Of a DNA stretch of 35,964 nucleotides, positions 23,347 to 31,590 are shown in pieces. Below the pieces are notes generated by a model. That model made no database searches. It was not told where the DNA came from and saw nothing but the letters and a program-made list of their open reading frames with translations. The position numbers and the translations under genes were made by a program. Positions within the stretch are counted from its first letter, which is position 1, and each line of letters opens with the position of its first letter. Source of the stretch: an uncultured Treponema sp. (GTDB lineage Bacteria; Spirochaetota; Spirochaetia; Treponematales; Treponemataceae); NCBI GenBank assembly GCA_945915085.1, contig CAMEET010000010.1:1-35964 (forward strand), given 5' to 3'.

Positions 23347-24039
23347 ATGAAAATTTTGATTTTGAGTGATTTGCATGCGCACAACGATGTTTTAGATAAA
23401 ATGGATGATATTTTTGCAAAGGCGGATGCGGTTTTGTTTGCCGGTGATTTTGCGGAATGTTTTAAGCCTGAAACTGGGAAGGAAGCGTTGCTGCAGCTCT
23501 GTAAAAAGCATGACACGATTTTTGCTGTTCTTGGTAACTGTGATAATGAGGATTTTTTGGAAGATTTGGAAGAGCAGGATGTTTGTGTTGAAAAAACTCT
23601 TGTGTATCATCAGGGGCTTGCGATTGCTGGTGCTGGTGGCGGAACTTATTTTACTGGAAAAACGGAATTTGAGCGCGACGAACAGGACATTATCGCGGAT
23701 TTTAATATTGTAAAGAATTGTGTTGAAGAAACTGGTGATAAATCTCTGTGGAAAAACTTGATTTTGATTTGTCACAATCCGCCAAAAGGCAAAACTGTTG
23801 ACGCTGTGAATGTAAATCTTCACGCTGGAAGTGAACTTTTTACTAATTATATAGAAGAAAATCAACCGCTCGCTGTAATTTGCGGTCACATTCACGAAGG
23901 TGCTGGTATGGAAAAAATCGGGGAAACGCTGGTGATTAATCCTGGCAGTCTTGGCGAAGCTGGTTCTTATGCTCTGATGGAAATTGTGAAGGAAGGCGAT
24001 TTCTGGCAGATTAAGGATGCAAAGATTTGTAAATTGTAG
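23347..24039 (+). CDS. Metallophosphoesterase, YfcE/MJ0936-like
   Basis: The track start (23272) reads into the GC-rich repeat. ATG 23347 has GAGG upstream and opens directly with the catalytic strand MKILILSDLHAH, giving 230 residues. The five metallophosphoesterase motifs are present in order: D8-x-H10, GDFAE, GNCDNE, ICHNPP and GHIHEGAG, all needed for a di-metal active site. YfcE-like enzymes hydrolyse phosphodiesters on artificial substrates and the natural substrate is unknown. NPGSLGEAGSYALMEI is the usual family ending. It is cytoplasmic, on the same strand as hisC, 198 bp downstream across a repeat element. Confidence 0.88.
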   Translation: MKILILSDLHAHNDVLDKMDDIFAKADAVLFAGDFAECFKPETGKEALLQLCKKHDTIFAVLGNCDNEDFLEDLEEQDVCVEKTLVYHQGLAIAGAGGGTYFTGKTEFERDEQDIIADFNIVKNCVEETGDKSLWKNLILICHNPPKGKTVDAVNVNLHAGSELFTNYIEENQPLAVICGHIHEGAGMEKIGETLVINPGSLGEAGSYALMEIVKEGDFWQIKDAKICKL

Positions 24040-24125
24040 ATTTACAGGTTGCCGTAACGTCTGTTTCTGTTATATCTGTTTCTTTTATAGATGAATTATT
24101 TTAAATTTCTCAAGTTTTTATTTTC

Positions 24126-24154
24126 TTGAATCTGTTGATTTGAAAAAGTATATC
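24126..24154 (+). promoter_or_regulatory. Possible promoter of the 636-residue unknown gene
   Basis: TTGAAT (24126-24131), 17-nt spacer, TATATC (24149-24154), about 65 bp before ATG 24221. Both hexamers match consensus at four of six positions. Confidence 0.4.
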
Positions 24155-24220
24155 TAAACTGGACTGAAAATAATCCGATAATCAAAGCAGATTATTGTTA
24201 ATTATTGAAAAGAGGAAAAA

Positions 24221-26131
24221 ATGGCGACAACAGCAAACTTAAGTTCTATAATCCGATATTATGCCGAAAAACAGAATTCTGGTTTCATAGATTTGCGTGA
24301 GTTTTGTGCATATATCAAAAAATACGCTGAACATCATGTTGAAGAACAGGGTGAACTTGTAAAATATCTTGGTGATCCTACAAGCACTGTTGTTGCCGAG
24401 CTTCAGGGACTTTCTGAAAAAAAACTTGCAACTGTAATTTCAAATAATAATAAAAAAACGATTATTTCCATCACTTATTTTTCTTCTAAATATACAAACC
24501 AATATCAGCAGATGCTGAAAAACGATGCTGTGCTTTTTCCTATTATTTCAGATTTGCCAAAACAGTTTCCAAATTCTTTTCTGGAAAGGAAAATTGCAAA
24601 TCAGTATTTGCAGTCGCTGATTAACAAAGAACCTTCAAAATCTCCTTTGCTTTATATTCTTGAATTCACAAGAGATATTACTCCGCTAATTTTGCCGGCT
24701 TGCATTCCGCTCAAAGCTTTGGTCGATATTTCTCAACAAAAAGTCAGGAAAATTCTTAAAAAAGAAGAATTTCATGATTATTTTTTGAAAAAACTTAGAA
24801 GCACAAATCCTACTAAAGAAATTTCTATAAAAAGTTTTTTCCAGCATTTTGTGGATACTGAAAATTATCAGTTTACTGATTTTTCTGACGGTGATGATTA
24901 TTACATCTGGAATCAGACTTTATATTATGTTCGCCAGGATTTCGAAAAAATTCAGGACAGAACTGTGGAAGATACAAATATTCTGCAAGCATGTCAGATT
25001 TTGGAAATATACAGCACTTGTCTGAAAGAACGTTTTCAAAATGAAAAAAAACGAAGCGAAGCTCTAAAGGAACTTGAAAATCATCTTGCACGCGCTCCCT
25101 ATTTCTATTCAATGAATCAGATTCTAAAATTTCAAGATCAAAACGGAAGGATGCTTTACGGTCAATATACTGAAGATGATTTAAAGGAATTTTTGCAGAG
25201 AATGACTACAGAAGGTGAAGCAAACGAATTGCCACCTTTGTTGATTTTCAAAGTCGCTTCAGGAACCCGTTATTATGTTTACAAAAAGAAAGTTCTTCAA
25301 GTTGTTGTTCGTCTTTGCAACGAAGCACATGGATCTATCGAAAAAGAACTAGAAAACAGCTGGTACAAATGTCTACTGGATTATGAGCGTCTTCCTGAAA
25401 TGACTAATCAAAATGAATTTGAGTTGTGTCTTCAGGAACTTGTTGAAAAAAAATCGCCGGTTTTGTTCTCACTTTTAAATGCAAATTTTATGCATCTTCT
25501 GGCTTATGAAAAAAATGACGAAGAACTTACGGAAGGATTTCATTTATTTGTAAACGGAAGGATTTTGCCTTATGCCGATTTATTGATGCTCAAAAACAAT
25601 AAAATTCTTGCAAATGCAAAGTCACGTCTGCCTTTCTACTACACAATTCCTATTTTATCATGGATTGCAAGCCTTTTTAACGGAAAAAAGAAAAAGAAAT
25701 CTAAAAAAACACAGCAAAAACAGATTACAGCTGCGGAAATTCTGGAACAGGATGAAGATGATTCTGTTTCTAAAGCAAAAAAAATGACTAAAACTGAAAG
25801 TCTTGCTGCTGCTGCCAATGAAATTACAAAAGAATTGATTCCAGAAGGCTCATCTTTGGACCGTGAACTGGATTATCTTGCACGCCAGTGGAACAAAATG
25901 ATTTCAAAAGAAGCTTATCGAAATCTCACAGATGATGTAAACTGCCTTATCCGTGATTATACAAGGCGAGTTGTCAAAACATTGTCCGGAACATCATTTA
26001 CTAAGGAACGTGTAGAAAATCTTGCTAAAACACTTGTAAATACACCGAATATGAAAAAGATCAAAGAAGAAAAAGCTCTTACAGAATATGTAATTCTTTA
26101 TATTCTGCGACTGGTAAGTAATTTTCAGTAA
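24221..26131 (+). CDS. Large protein of unknown function (spirochaete-type hypothetical)
   Basis: 636 residues, ATG preceded by AGAGG. I do not recognise a domain. It is mainly helical and charged, with no signal peptide. One hydrophobic stretch near residues 467-487 (LPFYYTIPILSWIASLF) is immediately followed by a lysine-rich patch (GKKKKKSKKTQQKQ). This combination could dip into the inner membrane or bind nucleic acid or phospholipid head groups. The N-terminal half has a repeated helix/aromatic pattern and the C-terminal 150 residues look like an independent helical domain (ELDYLARQWNKMISKEAYRNL). The gene is monocistronic by position and convergent with the OLD-type ATPase 42 bp away. 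Codon use resembles the neighbours, so recent acquisition is not obvious. Confidence 0.8.
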   Translation: MATTANLSSIIRYYAEKQNSGFIDLREFCAYIKKYAEHHVEEQGELVKYLGDPTSTVVAELQGLSEKKLATVISNNNKKTIISITYFSSKYTNQYQQMLKNDAVLFPIISDLPKQFPNSFLERKIANQYLQSLINKEPSKSPLLYILEFTRDITPLILPACIPLKALVDISQQKVRKILKKEEFHDYFLKKLRSTNPTKEISIKSFFQHFVDTENYQFTDFSDGDDYYIWNQTLYYVRQDFEKIQDRTVEDTNILQACQILEIYSTCLKERFQNEKKRSEALKELENHLARAPYFYSMNQILKFQDQNGRMLYGQYTEDDLKEFLQRMTTEGEANELPPLLIFKVASGTRYYVYKKKVLQVVVRLCNEAHGSIEKELENSWYKCLLDYERLPEMTNQNEFELCLQELVEKKSPVLFSLLNANFMHLLAYEKNDEELTEGFHLFVNGRILPYADLLMLKNNKILANAKSRLPFYYTIPILSWIASLFNGKKKKKSKKTQQKQITAAEILEQDEDDSVSKAKKMTKTESLAAAANEITKELIPEGSSLDRELDYLARQWNKMISKEAYRNLTDDVNCLIRDYTRRVVKTLSGTSFTKERVENLAKTLVNTPNMKKIKEEKALTEYVILYILRLVSNFQ

Positions 26132-26157
26132 ATCTTAGTAATTTTCATTAAAATCTA
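26117..26157 (+). repeat. Tandem 20-bp duplication spanning a stop codon
   Basis: AGTAATTTTCAGTAAATCTT (26117-26136) is followed at once by AGTAATTTTCATTAAAATCT and further bases (26137-26157). The first unit contains the last codons and TAA of the 636-residue gene. The second would encode the same S-N-F ending in a duplicated tail. Confidence 0.7.
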
Positions 26158-26173
26158 CAGAGATTTGAAATAA

Positions 26174-27712
26174 TTATAACGAAGTCGCTTTTTCAAGGAG
26201 TGAAATAAGAGGTGCATAGTTCTTTCTAATTGTTTTTCTGTGGGCATCCTGGATAAAATCCAATTCTATTCTAAACAATTTATCTTTTGCAGAAACTGGC
26301 ATATATTTCACATTTGATTGAGTATAATAATGTTCTATGCAGCCTTTTGGTAAAATATAAACACGAGCGGCTTCACAGGCCGCCAGAATCAATGAGAACA
26401 AATTTTTTACTAATGGAAGATTTTTTGCCGTTGAATCTGTCAGAACCTGTGATATTTCATTTTCCTGCTGATTTACGACCTGCATTACAACTGTTTTGTA
26501 TGTATCCACATTTTTCGCATTCTCATACTTTGAATCTAATTGTTTAATTTTTGAAACGAAAAATGATAATTTTTCAGGTATACCTTTGTGTTCCAATTGT
26601 TTTTCAAAATCATTTCCAATCGAAACCAGATATTTTTCCAATCTGTTAATTAACTTTTCAAGAGTTATTTTTTGCATCATTTCCTTTTTAGTAAATATGC
26701 TTTTATAAAATGAAATCTGCTTTTCATATTGTTTTTCAAGCCACATATTTACCCGTTCATCATTTGAAACGACATCTCTTAATTTTCCACTGAATAAGGA
26801 ATCTAAATCTGTGATAAATCTGCTATTCGTTCCAATTAACTGACAAATTTTACAAAAAACACCAAGCTCATCTTTTCCACCAACATCAATAATCCCTGTT
26901 CCAACAACATTTACATCATTTTCCATAAAAGATAATAACCATGTGAACATCTGCTGATCTGTGTATCCTTCAACAAAAATCTGATTATCTGAAAAAAAGA
27001 ATTGTTTGTGGTACGTGTTAAATCTTGGCAGAAATCTACGGAATAGATTTTCATCTTCGGAAGTAAGACTATCAATACTTGAAGGTGCTTTATTTATATG
27101 ACATGCAATTACGCCTGTTAAATCTTCAGGTGTACGCAAATCTATAAAAAAAGGTGAATGTGAAATCAAGAAAAACATACGTCTGGAACTATTCTTTGCT
27201 TCTTTTCTGATTTCATTCATAAAAAAAGTTTGAAGTTGAGGATGCAAATGCAATTCAGGTTCGTCAAAAAAAATGCAGTCGCTTGAATCTTTATTATAAA
27301 GACAGATTAACAATGAAATAATTTCCCTCAATCCGTGACATTCTGCGTCATCAAGCAGATATTCAACATTCCACGCTTTATTTTTGACAATCGGTATCAA
27401 AAGTCCATCATAATCTTCTACAAAAATTATCGATTTACCGAACATATTTGAAAGAACTTTTTCTATTTTCTCCTTGACTCTGACGTTTTCATGTAAAATA
27501 TGAATCTGATCCTGATAATTTCTGTCTACTTTAATAAATTTTGAAGTATAGCCTTCATTTTCCAATTGTTTTGCAAGTTCCTGTGCAAGCAAAGTTTTCC
27601 CAGAACCATTAGGTCCCACAATAAGATTAATCTGTGACCAATTTGATTTTTTAAACACAGATTTTCCCCAGAGAAATGGAATTTTTACTTTCGCTTCAAA
27701 ATTAATCATCAT
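26174..27712 (-). CDS. OLD-family-like ATPase with C-terminal TOPRIM nuclease domain
   Basis: 512 residues. The ABC/SMC-like ATPase half has Walker A GPNGSGKT (33-40), Walker B CIFFDEPELHLHP (D150, E151) and the H-loop FLISHSP (H185). A TOPRIM-like module follows: IFVEGYTD with E248, then DVGGKDE, then FITDLDS with D302 and D304. The late block YILPKGCIEHYY resembles the LPKG.xE.Y motif of OLD nucleases. OLD proteins are ATP-dependent DNA nucleases, several of which act in phage defence. No UvrD-like partner (as in Gabija) is adjacent, so this would be a stand-alone class 1-type protein. It starts at ATG 27712 or 27709, with a -10 right before it and no Shine-Dalgarno. Its neighbours are housekeeping genes. 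Confidence 0.8.
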   Translation of the reverse strand: MMINFEAKVKIPFLWGKSVFKKSNWSQINLIVGPNGSGKTLLAQELAKQLENEGYTSKFIKVDRNYQDQIHILHENVRVKEKIEKVLSNMFGKSIIFVEDYDGLLIPIVKNKAWNVEYLLDDAECHGLREIISLLICLYNKDSSDCIFFDEPELHLHPQLQTFFMNEIRKEAKNSSRRMFFLISHSPFFIDLRTPEDLTGVIACHINKAPSSIDSLTSEDENLFRRFLPRFNTYHKQFFFSDNQIFVEGYTDQQMFTWLLSFMENDVNVVGTGIIDVGGKDELGVFCKICQLIGTNSRFITDLDSLFSGKLRDVVSNDERVNMWLEKQYEKQISFYKSIFTKKEMMQKITLEKLINRLEKYLVSIGNDFEKQLEHKGIPEKLSFFVSKIKQLDSKYENAKNVDTYKTVVMQVVNQQENEISQVLTDSTAKNLPLVKNLFSLILAACEAARVYILPKGCIEHYYTQSNVKYMPVSAKDKLFRIELDFIQDAHRKTIRKNYAPLISLLEKATSL

Positions 27713-27716
27713 TTAT

Positions 27717-27722
27717 AGTATA
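27717..27722 (-). promoter_or_regulatory. -10 element immediately upstream of the OLD-type gene
   Basis: Minus strand TATACT lies four bases before ATG 27712 and seven before the second in-frame ATG 27709. TAGAAA about 16 bp upstream is a possible -35. This predicts a leaderless mRNA starting at the second ATG. Confidence 0.5.
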
Positions 27723-27833
27723 TCACGTTTTTTTTGTTTTTCTAGTATTTTAATTTTTTTTCTTTTACTCGCAATTTTCAATTTTCAAGTTTTTTTGTAT
27801 TATGAATGACTTTAATTTTCCCGTTTTTTATGA

Positions 27834-27839
27834 TATTAT
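27834..27839 (+). promoter_or_regulatory. -10 element immediately upstream of the U32 gene
   Basis: TATTAT lies seven bases before ATG 27847. The -35 (TTTAAT at 27811-27816, 17-nt spacer) is weak. No Shine-Dalgarno precedes the ATG. Confidence 0.45.
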
Positions 27840-27846
27840 TTTGATT

Positions 27847-30108
27847 ATGGTAGAATTATTAGCCCCTGCGGGAAACATTGAATCACTCGAAGCTGCAATT
27901 GGCGAAGGTGCAGATGCTGTTTATCTTGGTTTAAAAAGTTTTAATGCCAGATTAAGAACTACGAATTTTGCTTGGAATCAATTTGAAGCAGCTGTAGAAA
28001 GTCTTCACAGGCAGCACAAAAAAATTTATGTCACTGTAAATACAGTTTGCGAAGAAAGAGAAACAGAAAGATTATATAGATTTTTGTCATATTTAAATGA
28101 TGTTGGACCAGATGGATTAATAGTACAAGATTTTTCTGTTATGCGCATGGCACAAGAATTTTTCCCGAATCTTGAACTTCATGCTTCCACTCAAATGAAT
28201 GTTGAAAGTTCCAATGCTGTAAAACTTTTACAAAACAACGGAATAAAACGAATGGTTCTTGCTCGTGAACTTGGACTTGATGAAATCACAAAAATCAAAA
28301 ACGAAACAGGTGCTGAACTAGAAGTTTTTGTTCATGGTGCCCTTTGTGTCAGCGAAAGCGGACTTTGCCTTTTTTCAAGTTTTCTGGGTGGAAAATCAGC
28401 TAACCGCGGAATGTGTACACAGGCTTGCCGTCGTTTTTACAAAGCAGAAGTTCCTGGTGGTGAAAAAAGCGGTTATTATTTTTCTCCATGTGACTTGCAA
28501 TTGATTGACCAGATTCCATCGTTAATCGAAGCTGGTGTTGATTCATTTAAAATCGAAGGGCGCATGAAAAGTGCAGAATACGTTGGCAGCGTAGTTGCAG
28601 CATATAGATATGTTATTGACCATTACAAAGAAGATAAAAAAGGCGCAATAGCAACTGGAAAACGAATTCTTTCTTCTGATTTTGCCCGTTCGAAAACTAC
28701 TTATTGGTACGGTTTTAATTCTTTGGATGAAGGTGTTTCAAATGCAGCTCAAAAAATCTTAAATCCAGACCAGGCAGGCGGAACTGGAATCTATCTTGGA
28801 AAGATTGCTTCAATTAAATCTCCTTCAAAAGAACTTTCTATTGCAATTCGTGAAACTCTTCCAGATGATGCTTCCATCGAACAAAAAAATTTCAAACTTG
28901 CCACTCTCAAAGGTGGTAGTTATGAACCAGACCCTGGAGATTCAATCAGAATTCACCGTCAGGATGATACAGGACGCTCAAGTCATAAAATCAAAACCGT
29001 AGAAATTGATGAAGAAAACAACAAACGATGGATTGACATTCCGGACGGTTTTAAAGTCGATGACGAAGTTTACCTTTTGCAGATTAAAGCAGTTTCAAAA
29101 CGCTATAATCGTGTTCTTCCAAACGATATCAGCAGATACAGAAAACAGCCAAAAGATGAAATTTTGCCGATTCTTGATTTAACTCCTGTAAAAGAAAAGG
29201 AACTGTCTTATTTTCCAGAAGGTATTTACGCACAAGTTTCCTCAATTTCAGATGTATTTGCCGTTCAGGGACTTAATCCTGTAAGACTAATTCTCGAATA
29301 TAATTCAGAAACTTCATACGACCTTTTGAATCATAAGACAGTACTGCCTTTTTCTAAAAAGCAGATTTTCATTTCTTTAGATCCATTTTGTTCTGCAGCC
29401 CAAGAAGACCAGCTGATTAACGAACTTGAAACATTAATTCAAGATGGCTACAAAAACTTCGTAGTAAACAATCTTGCTCACATCCAGATTCTCAAGAATA
29501 AAAAAGTGAATATGATAGGCGGACCTTATCTATATACTTTCAATCGCTGGGCAGTAAGTTGGCTCGAAAACCAGAATATCGGAGCATTTATCATGCCATA
29601 CGAAAATTCACGCCGCAATCTCGAATCCACTTACGAACAGAATGTCCGAAGCAGAGTTCTAGTTCCAGTCTTTGCTTATCCAGCTCTTTTCAGAATGAGA
29701 TTTAAACTTCCATCAACTTACGACTTTACTTTCTTTCAGGACAAAGAAGGTTCTATCTTTAAAGTAAATTCCACAAAAGACGGTTCATTCGTAATGCCAG
29801 AAGAACCATTCTCAATTCTTGACAAAATCGAACACATTTCATCATCAGGTTTTAAACGCTTCTTAATTGATTTTTCAAAGACAAAAGTTTCTAAAAACCA
29901 GATAAAAGCCATTAATACCTCGATGTCAAAATCGCTTCCTTTGCCAGATGTTTCCCGTTTCAATTGGAAAGACGGTTTTTATTCTCCACAACAAATAGAA
30001 GAATACAAACTCCAGAACGAAAGAGCAAAATCAAACAGTTCATCTCCAAAATCAAACAAAAACAACTCAAAGAAACCAAATAAACAAAACAAACGCAAAC
30101 AAAAATAA
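27847..30108 (+). CDS. Peptidase U32 family protein (RlhA/YdcP-like RNA hydroxylase)
   Basis: The track start (27802) adds 15 residues, but the family N-terminus is MVELLAPAGN, at ATG 27847, giving 753 residues. The U32 signature is complete: EVFVHGALCVSESGLC, GKSANRGMCTQACR, then SPCDLQLIDQI and SFKIEGRMKSAEYV. The cysteines are those thought to hold an iron-sulfur cluster in RlhA/TrhP-type enzymes that hydroxylate rRNA or tRNA. The long C-terminal part (about 350 residues) fits the YdcP/RlhA branch. It ends in a very basic Ser/Asn/Lys tail, plausibly RNA-binding. It diverges from the OLD-type gene and converges with ssb, 11 bp apart. Confidence 0.88.
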   Translation: MVELLAPAGNIESLEAAIGEGADAVYLGLKSFNARLRTTNFAWNQFEAAVESLHRQHKKIYVTVNTVCEERETERLYRFLSYLNDVGPDGLIVQDFSVMRMAQEFFPNLELHASTQMNVESSNAVKLLQNNGIKRMVLARELGLDEITKIKNETGAELEVFVHGALCVSESGLCLFSSFLGGKSANRGMCTQACRRFYKAEVPGGEKSGYYFSPCDLQLIDQIPSLIEAGVDSFKIEGRMKSAEYVGSVVAAYRYVIDHYKEDKKGAIATGKRILSSDFARSKTTYWYGFNSLDEGVSNAAQKILNPDQAGGTGIYLGKIASIKSPSKELSIAIRETLPDDASIEQKNFKLATLKGGSYEPDPGDSIRIHRQDDTGRSSHKIKTVEIDEENNKRWIDIPDGFKVDDEVYLLQIKAVSKRYNRVLPNDISRYRKQPKDEILPILDLTPVKEKELSYFPEGIYAQVSSISDVFAVQGLNPVRLILEYNSETSYDLLNHKTVLPFSKKQIFISLDPFCSAAQEDQLINELETLIQDGYKNFVVNNLAHIQILKNKKVNMIGGPYLYTFNRWAVSWLENQNIGAFIMPYENSRRNLESTYEQNVRSRVLVPVFAYPALFRMRFKLPSTYDFTFFQDKEGSIFKVNSTKDGSFVMPEEPFSILDKIEHISSSGFKRFLIDFSKTKVSKNQIKAINTSMSKSLPLPDVSRFNWKDGFYSPQQIEEYKLQNERAKSNSSSPKSNKNNSKKPNKQNKRKQK

Positions 30109-30119
30109 ATCCAGGCAGA

Positions 30120-30548
30120 CTAGAATACAGTTTCTTCAACAGGAACTGGTTCTTTTTCTGCTTCCACACAAACAACCGCTTCTTTTTCAGTTCTATCTGA
30201 AGAAGAAGCAGATTTATTTGACACAGGTTTGTATTCAATGTGCTCTGCAATAACAAAAACTCTACTTTGAGATTTTCCTGAACTGTCTTTCCAAGAATCC
30301 TGTTTCAAACGACCGACCACTCTTAAGCCACGTCCTTTTACAGCCTTTTTATGACAGTACTCTGCACTTTTGCCAAAACATTCTACATCAAAAAACGAAA
30401 CTTCTTCAGTAGCCTGATCATTTTTATTTTTGTAGAACCGGTTTACCGCAATGCTTAATTTACATACTTTAAAACCTTCAGAAGGTTCCAAAAGAACTGC
30501 ATCCCTGACAACATTTCCTTCAAGGATAATTGAATTCAACTGATTCAT
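30120..30548 (-). CDS. ssb: Single-stranded DNA-binding protein
   Basis: 142 residues with one OB-fold: MNQLNSIILEGNVVRDAVL, KLSIAVNRFYKNKND, SFFDVECFGKSAEYC, KGRGLRVVGRLKQDSW. The linker is short, Ser/Lys/Glu-rich. The C-terminus is EPVPVEETVF: it ends in Phe and is acidic nearby, but lacks the usual DDDIPF tip that recruits partner proteins. A good Shine-Dalgarno (GAGG) precedes the ATG. A 21-nt dyad lies in the leader. The gene stands alone, tail-to-tail with the U32 gene. It may be the main SSB or a second, specialised one; the window does not show another. Confidence 0.92.
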   Translation of the reverse strand: MNQLNSIILEGNVVRDAVLLEPSEGFKVCKLSIAVNRFYKNKNDQATEEVSFFDVECFGKSAEYCHKKAVKGRGLRVVGRLKQDSWKDSSGKSQSRVFVIAEHIEYKPVSNKSASSSDRTEKEAVVCVEAEKEPVPVEETVF

Positions 30549-30568
30549 AATCTACCTCACAAATATTT

Positions 30569-30589
30569 TTGATGCTGGCCAGCAATCAA
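30569..30589. promoter_or_regulatory. Dyad in the ssb leader
   Basis: TTGAT-GCTGGCCAGC-A-ATCAA: a 10-bp GC-rich palindrome (30574-30583) flanked by matching 5-bp arms with a one-base bulge, 21 bp before the ssb start. It is GC-rich in an A/T-rich leader, suggesting an operator. Confidence 0.45.
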
Positions 30590-30712
30590 TTAAACATAAA
30601 AAACTATGTATAATAATATTTGTTTTAACTATGCAAAAAAAGGAAATAAAAACAAAAAAAAATTCAATTTTTTTGAAATTTTTTAATATTTCCACTTTAC
30701 ATTTGTTTGGTT

Positions 30713-30799
30713 AAAAAAAAGCAAGGGCTGCCTAATAGTCAAATTCACAAAATCATTCCGAATTTATTTCAGTATGACAGAACTTGTTAGACAGCCCTT
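30713..30799 (-). terminator. Terminator of the SDR gene, with nested repeat hairpin
   Basis: Minus strand AAGGGCTG-T-CTAA pairs with TTAG-G-CAGCCCTT (8 bp plus 4 bp), followed by GC and eight T residues. The long loop holds a second hairpin TCATACTGAA/TTCGGAATGA, resembling a common dispersed intergenic repeat. The rest of the 279-bp gap to ssb is A/T-rich, with a weak A/T hairpin near 30653-30683. Confidence 0.7.
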
Positions 30800-30827
30800 T
30801 ATAAAATCTGATATTTTGAATTCTAAA

Positions 30828-31571
30828 TTATGTCCTTGCAGCACCATCTACACGCAAAACATCACCTGTAATATAAGAAGCCATATCACTTGCAAGGAAA
30901 ACAAATGCGTTTGCAATATCTGTTGGAGTACCAATTCTTCCAAGTGGAATTGTTTTGATAAGAGGTTCAATCATGTTTTTAGGCAAAGCACTTACCATTT
31001 CAGTTTCTGTGATTCCAGGTGCAACTGCATTCACACGAATTCCCAACGGAGCCAATTCACGAGAAAGCGACTGTGTGATTCCATTAACTGCATATTTTGA
31101 AGCAGGATACATAAATCCCGATGGCTGACCATCGCGACTTACCATTGAACTTGTGTTTAAAATAACACCTTTTGTTTCAGTAAGATAAGGGACAGCAACT
31201 TTTGAACAAACAAATACAGATTTTATATTTAAGTCAGCAATTTTATCATATTCATCTTCTGAAAAATCCAAAAGCTTTGTATGAGATGAAATTCCTGCAT
31301 TGTTGATTAAAACATCAATCTTACCAAATTCATTTTTTACAGAATCAAAAGCAGATTTAACTTCTACTTCAGAAGTTAATTTTGGATAAAGCCCAATCAC
31401 TGCAAAGCCTGAATTTTCTTCCTTAAGTTTTGCAATAGCGACATCAACAGTTTCTTTGCGACTTCCAAAAAGTGCAACTTTAGCTCCCTGAAGCAAAAAC
31501 TGTCTTACAGTTTCATATCCAATTCCTCGTGTACCACCTGTAACAATGGCAACTTTTCCTTCTAATAGCAT
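30828..31571 (-). CDS. Short-chain dehydrogenase/reductase (FabG-like)
   Basis: 247 residues with the classical SDR layout. The cofactor motif TGGTRGIG is at 11-18, with an Arg/Lys pair after the second strand (GSRKE) that favours NADPH. NNAGISS follows. The catalytic tetrad is N115, S142, Y155 and K159 (YPASK). The C-terminal VLRVDGAART replaces the usual VDGG. Homologues are annotated as 3-oxoacyl-ACP reductase or sugar dehydrogenases; the substrate cannot be assigned. AAAGGAGG precedes the ATG. It lies after rpsU but is separated from it by a good terminator, so it probably has its own promoter, with a small palindrome in its leader. Confidence 0.9.
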   Translation of the reverse strand: MLLEGKVAIVTGGTRGIGYETVRQFLLQGAKVALFGSRKETVDVAIAKLKEENSGFAVIGLYPKLTSEVEVKSAFDSVKNEFGKIDVLINNAGISSHTKLLDFSEDEYDKIADLNIKSVFVCSKVAVPYLTETKGVILNTSSMVSRDGQPSGFMYPASKYAVNGITQSLSRELAPLGIRVNAVAPGITETEMVSALPKNMIEPLIKTIPLGRIGTPTDIANAFVFLASDMASYITGDVLRVDGAART

Positions 31572-31590
31572 TTTTTCCTCCTTTTACAAA

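Noticed and set aside
23178-23516. Minus-strand ORFs over the hisC-phosphoesterase gap
   Set aside because: They arise from the GC-rich repeat and the antisense strand of the phosphoesterase gene.
26174-27712. Interpretation as Gabija (GajA)
   Set aside because: No UvrD/GajB-like helicase lies next to it; the neighbours are an unknown protein and a U32 family protein.
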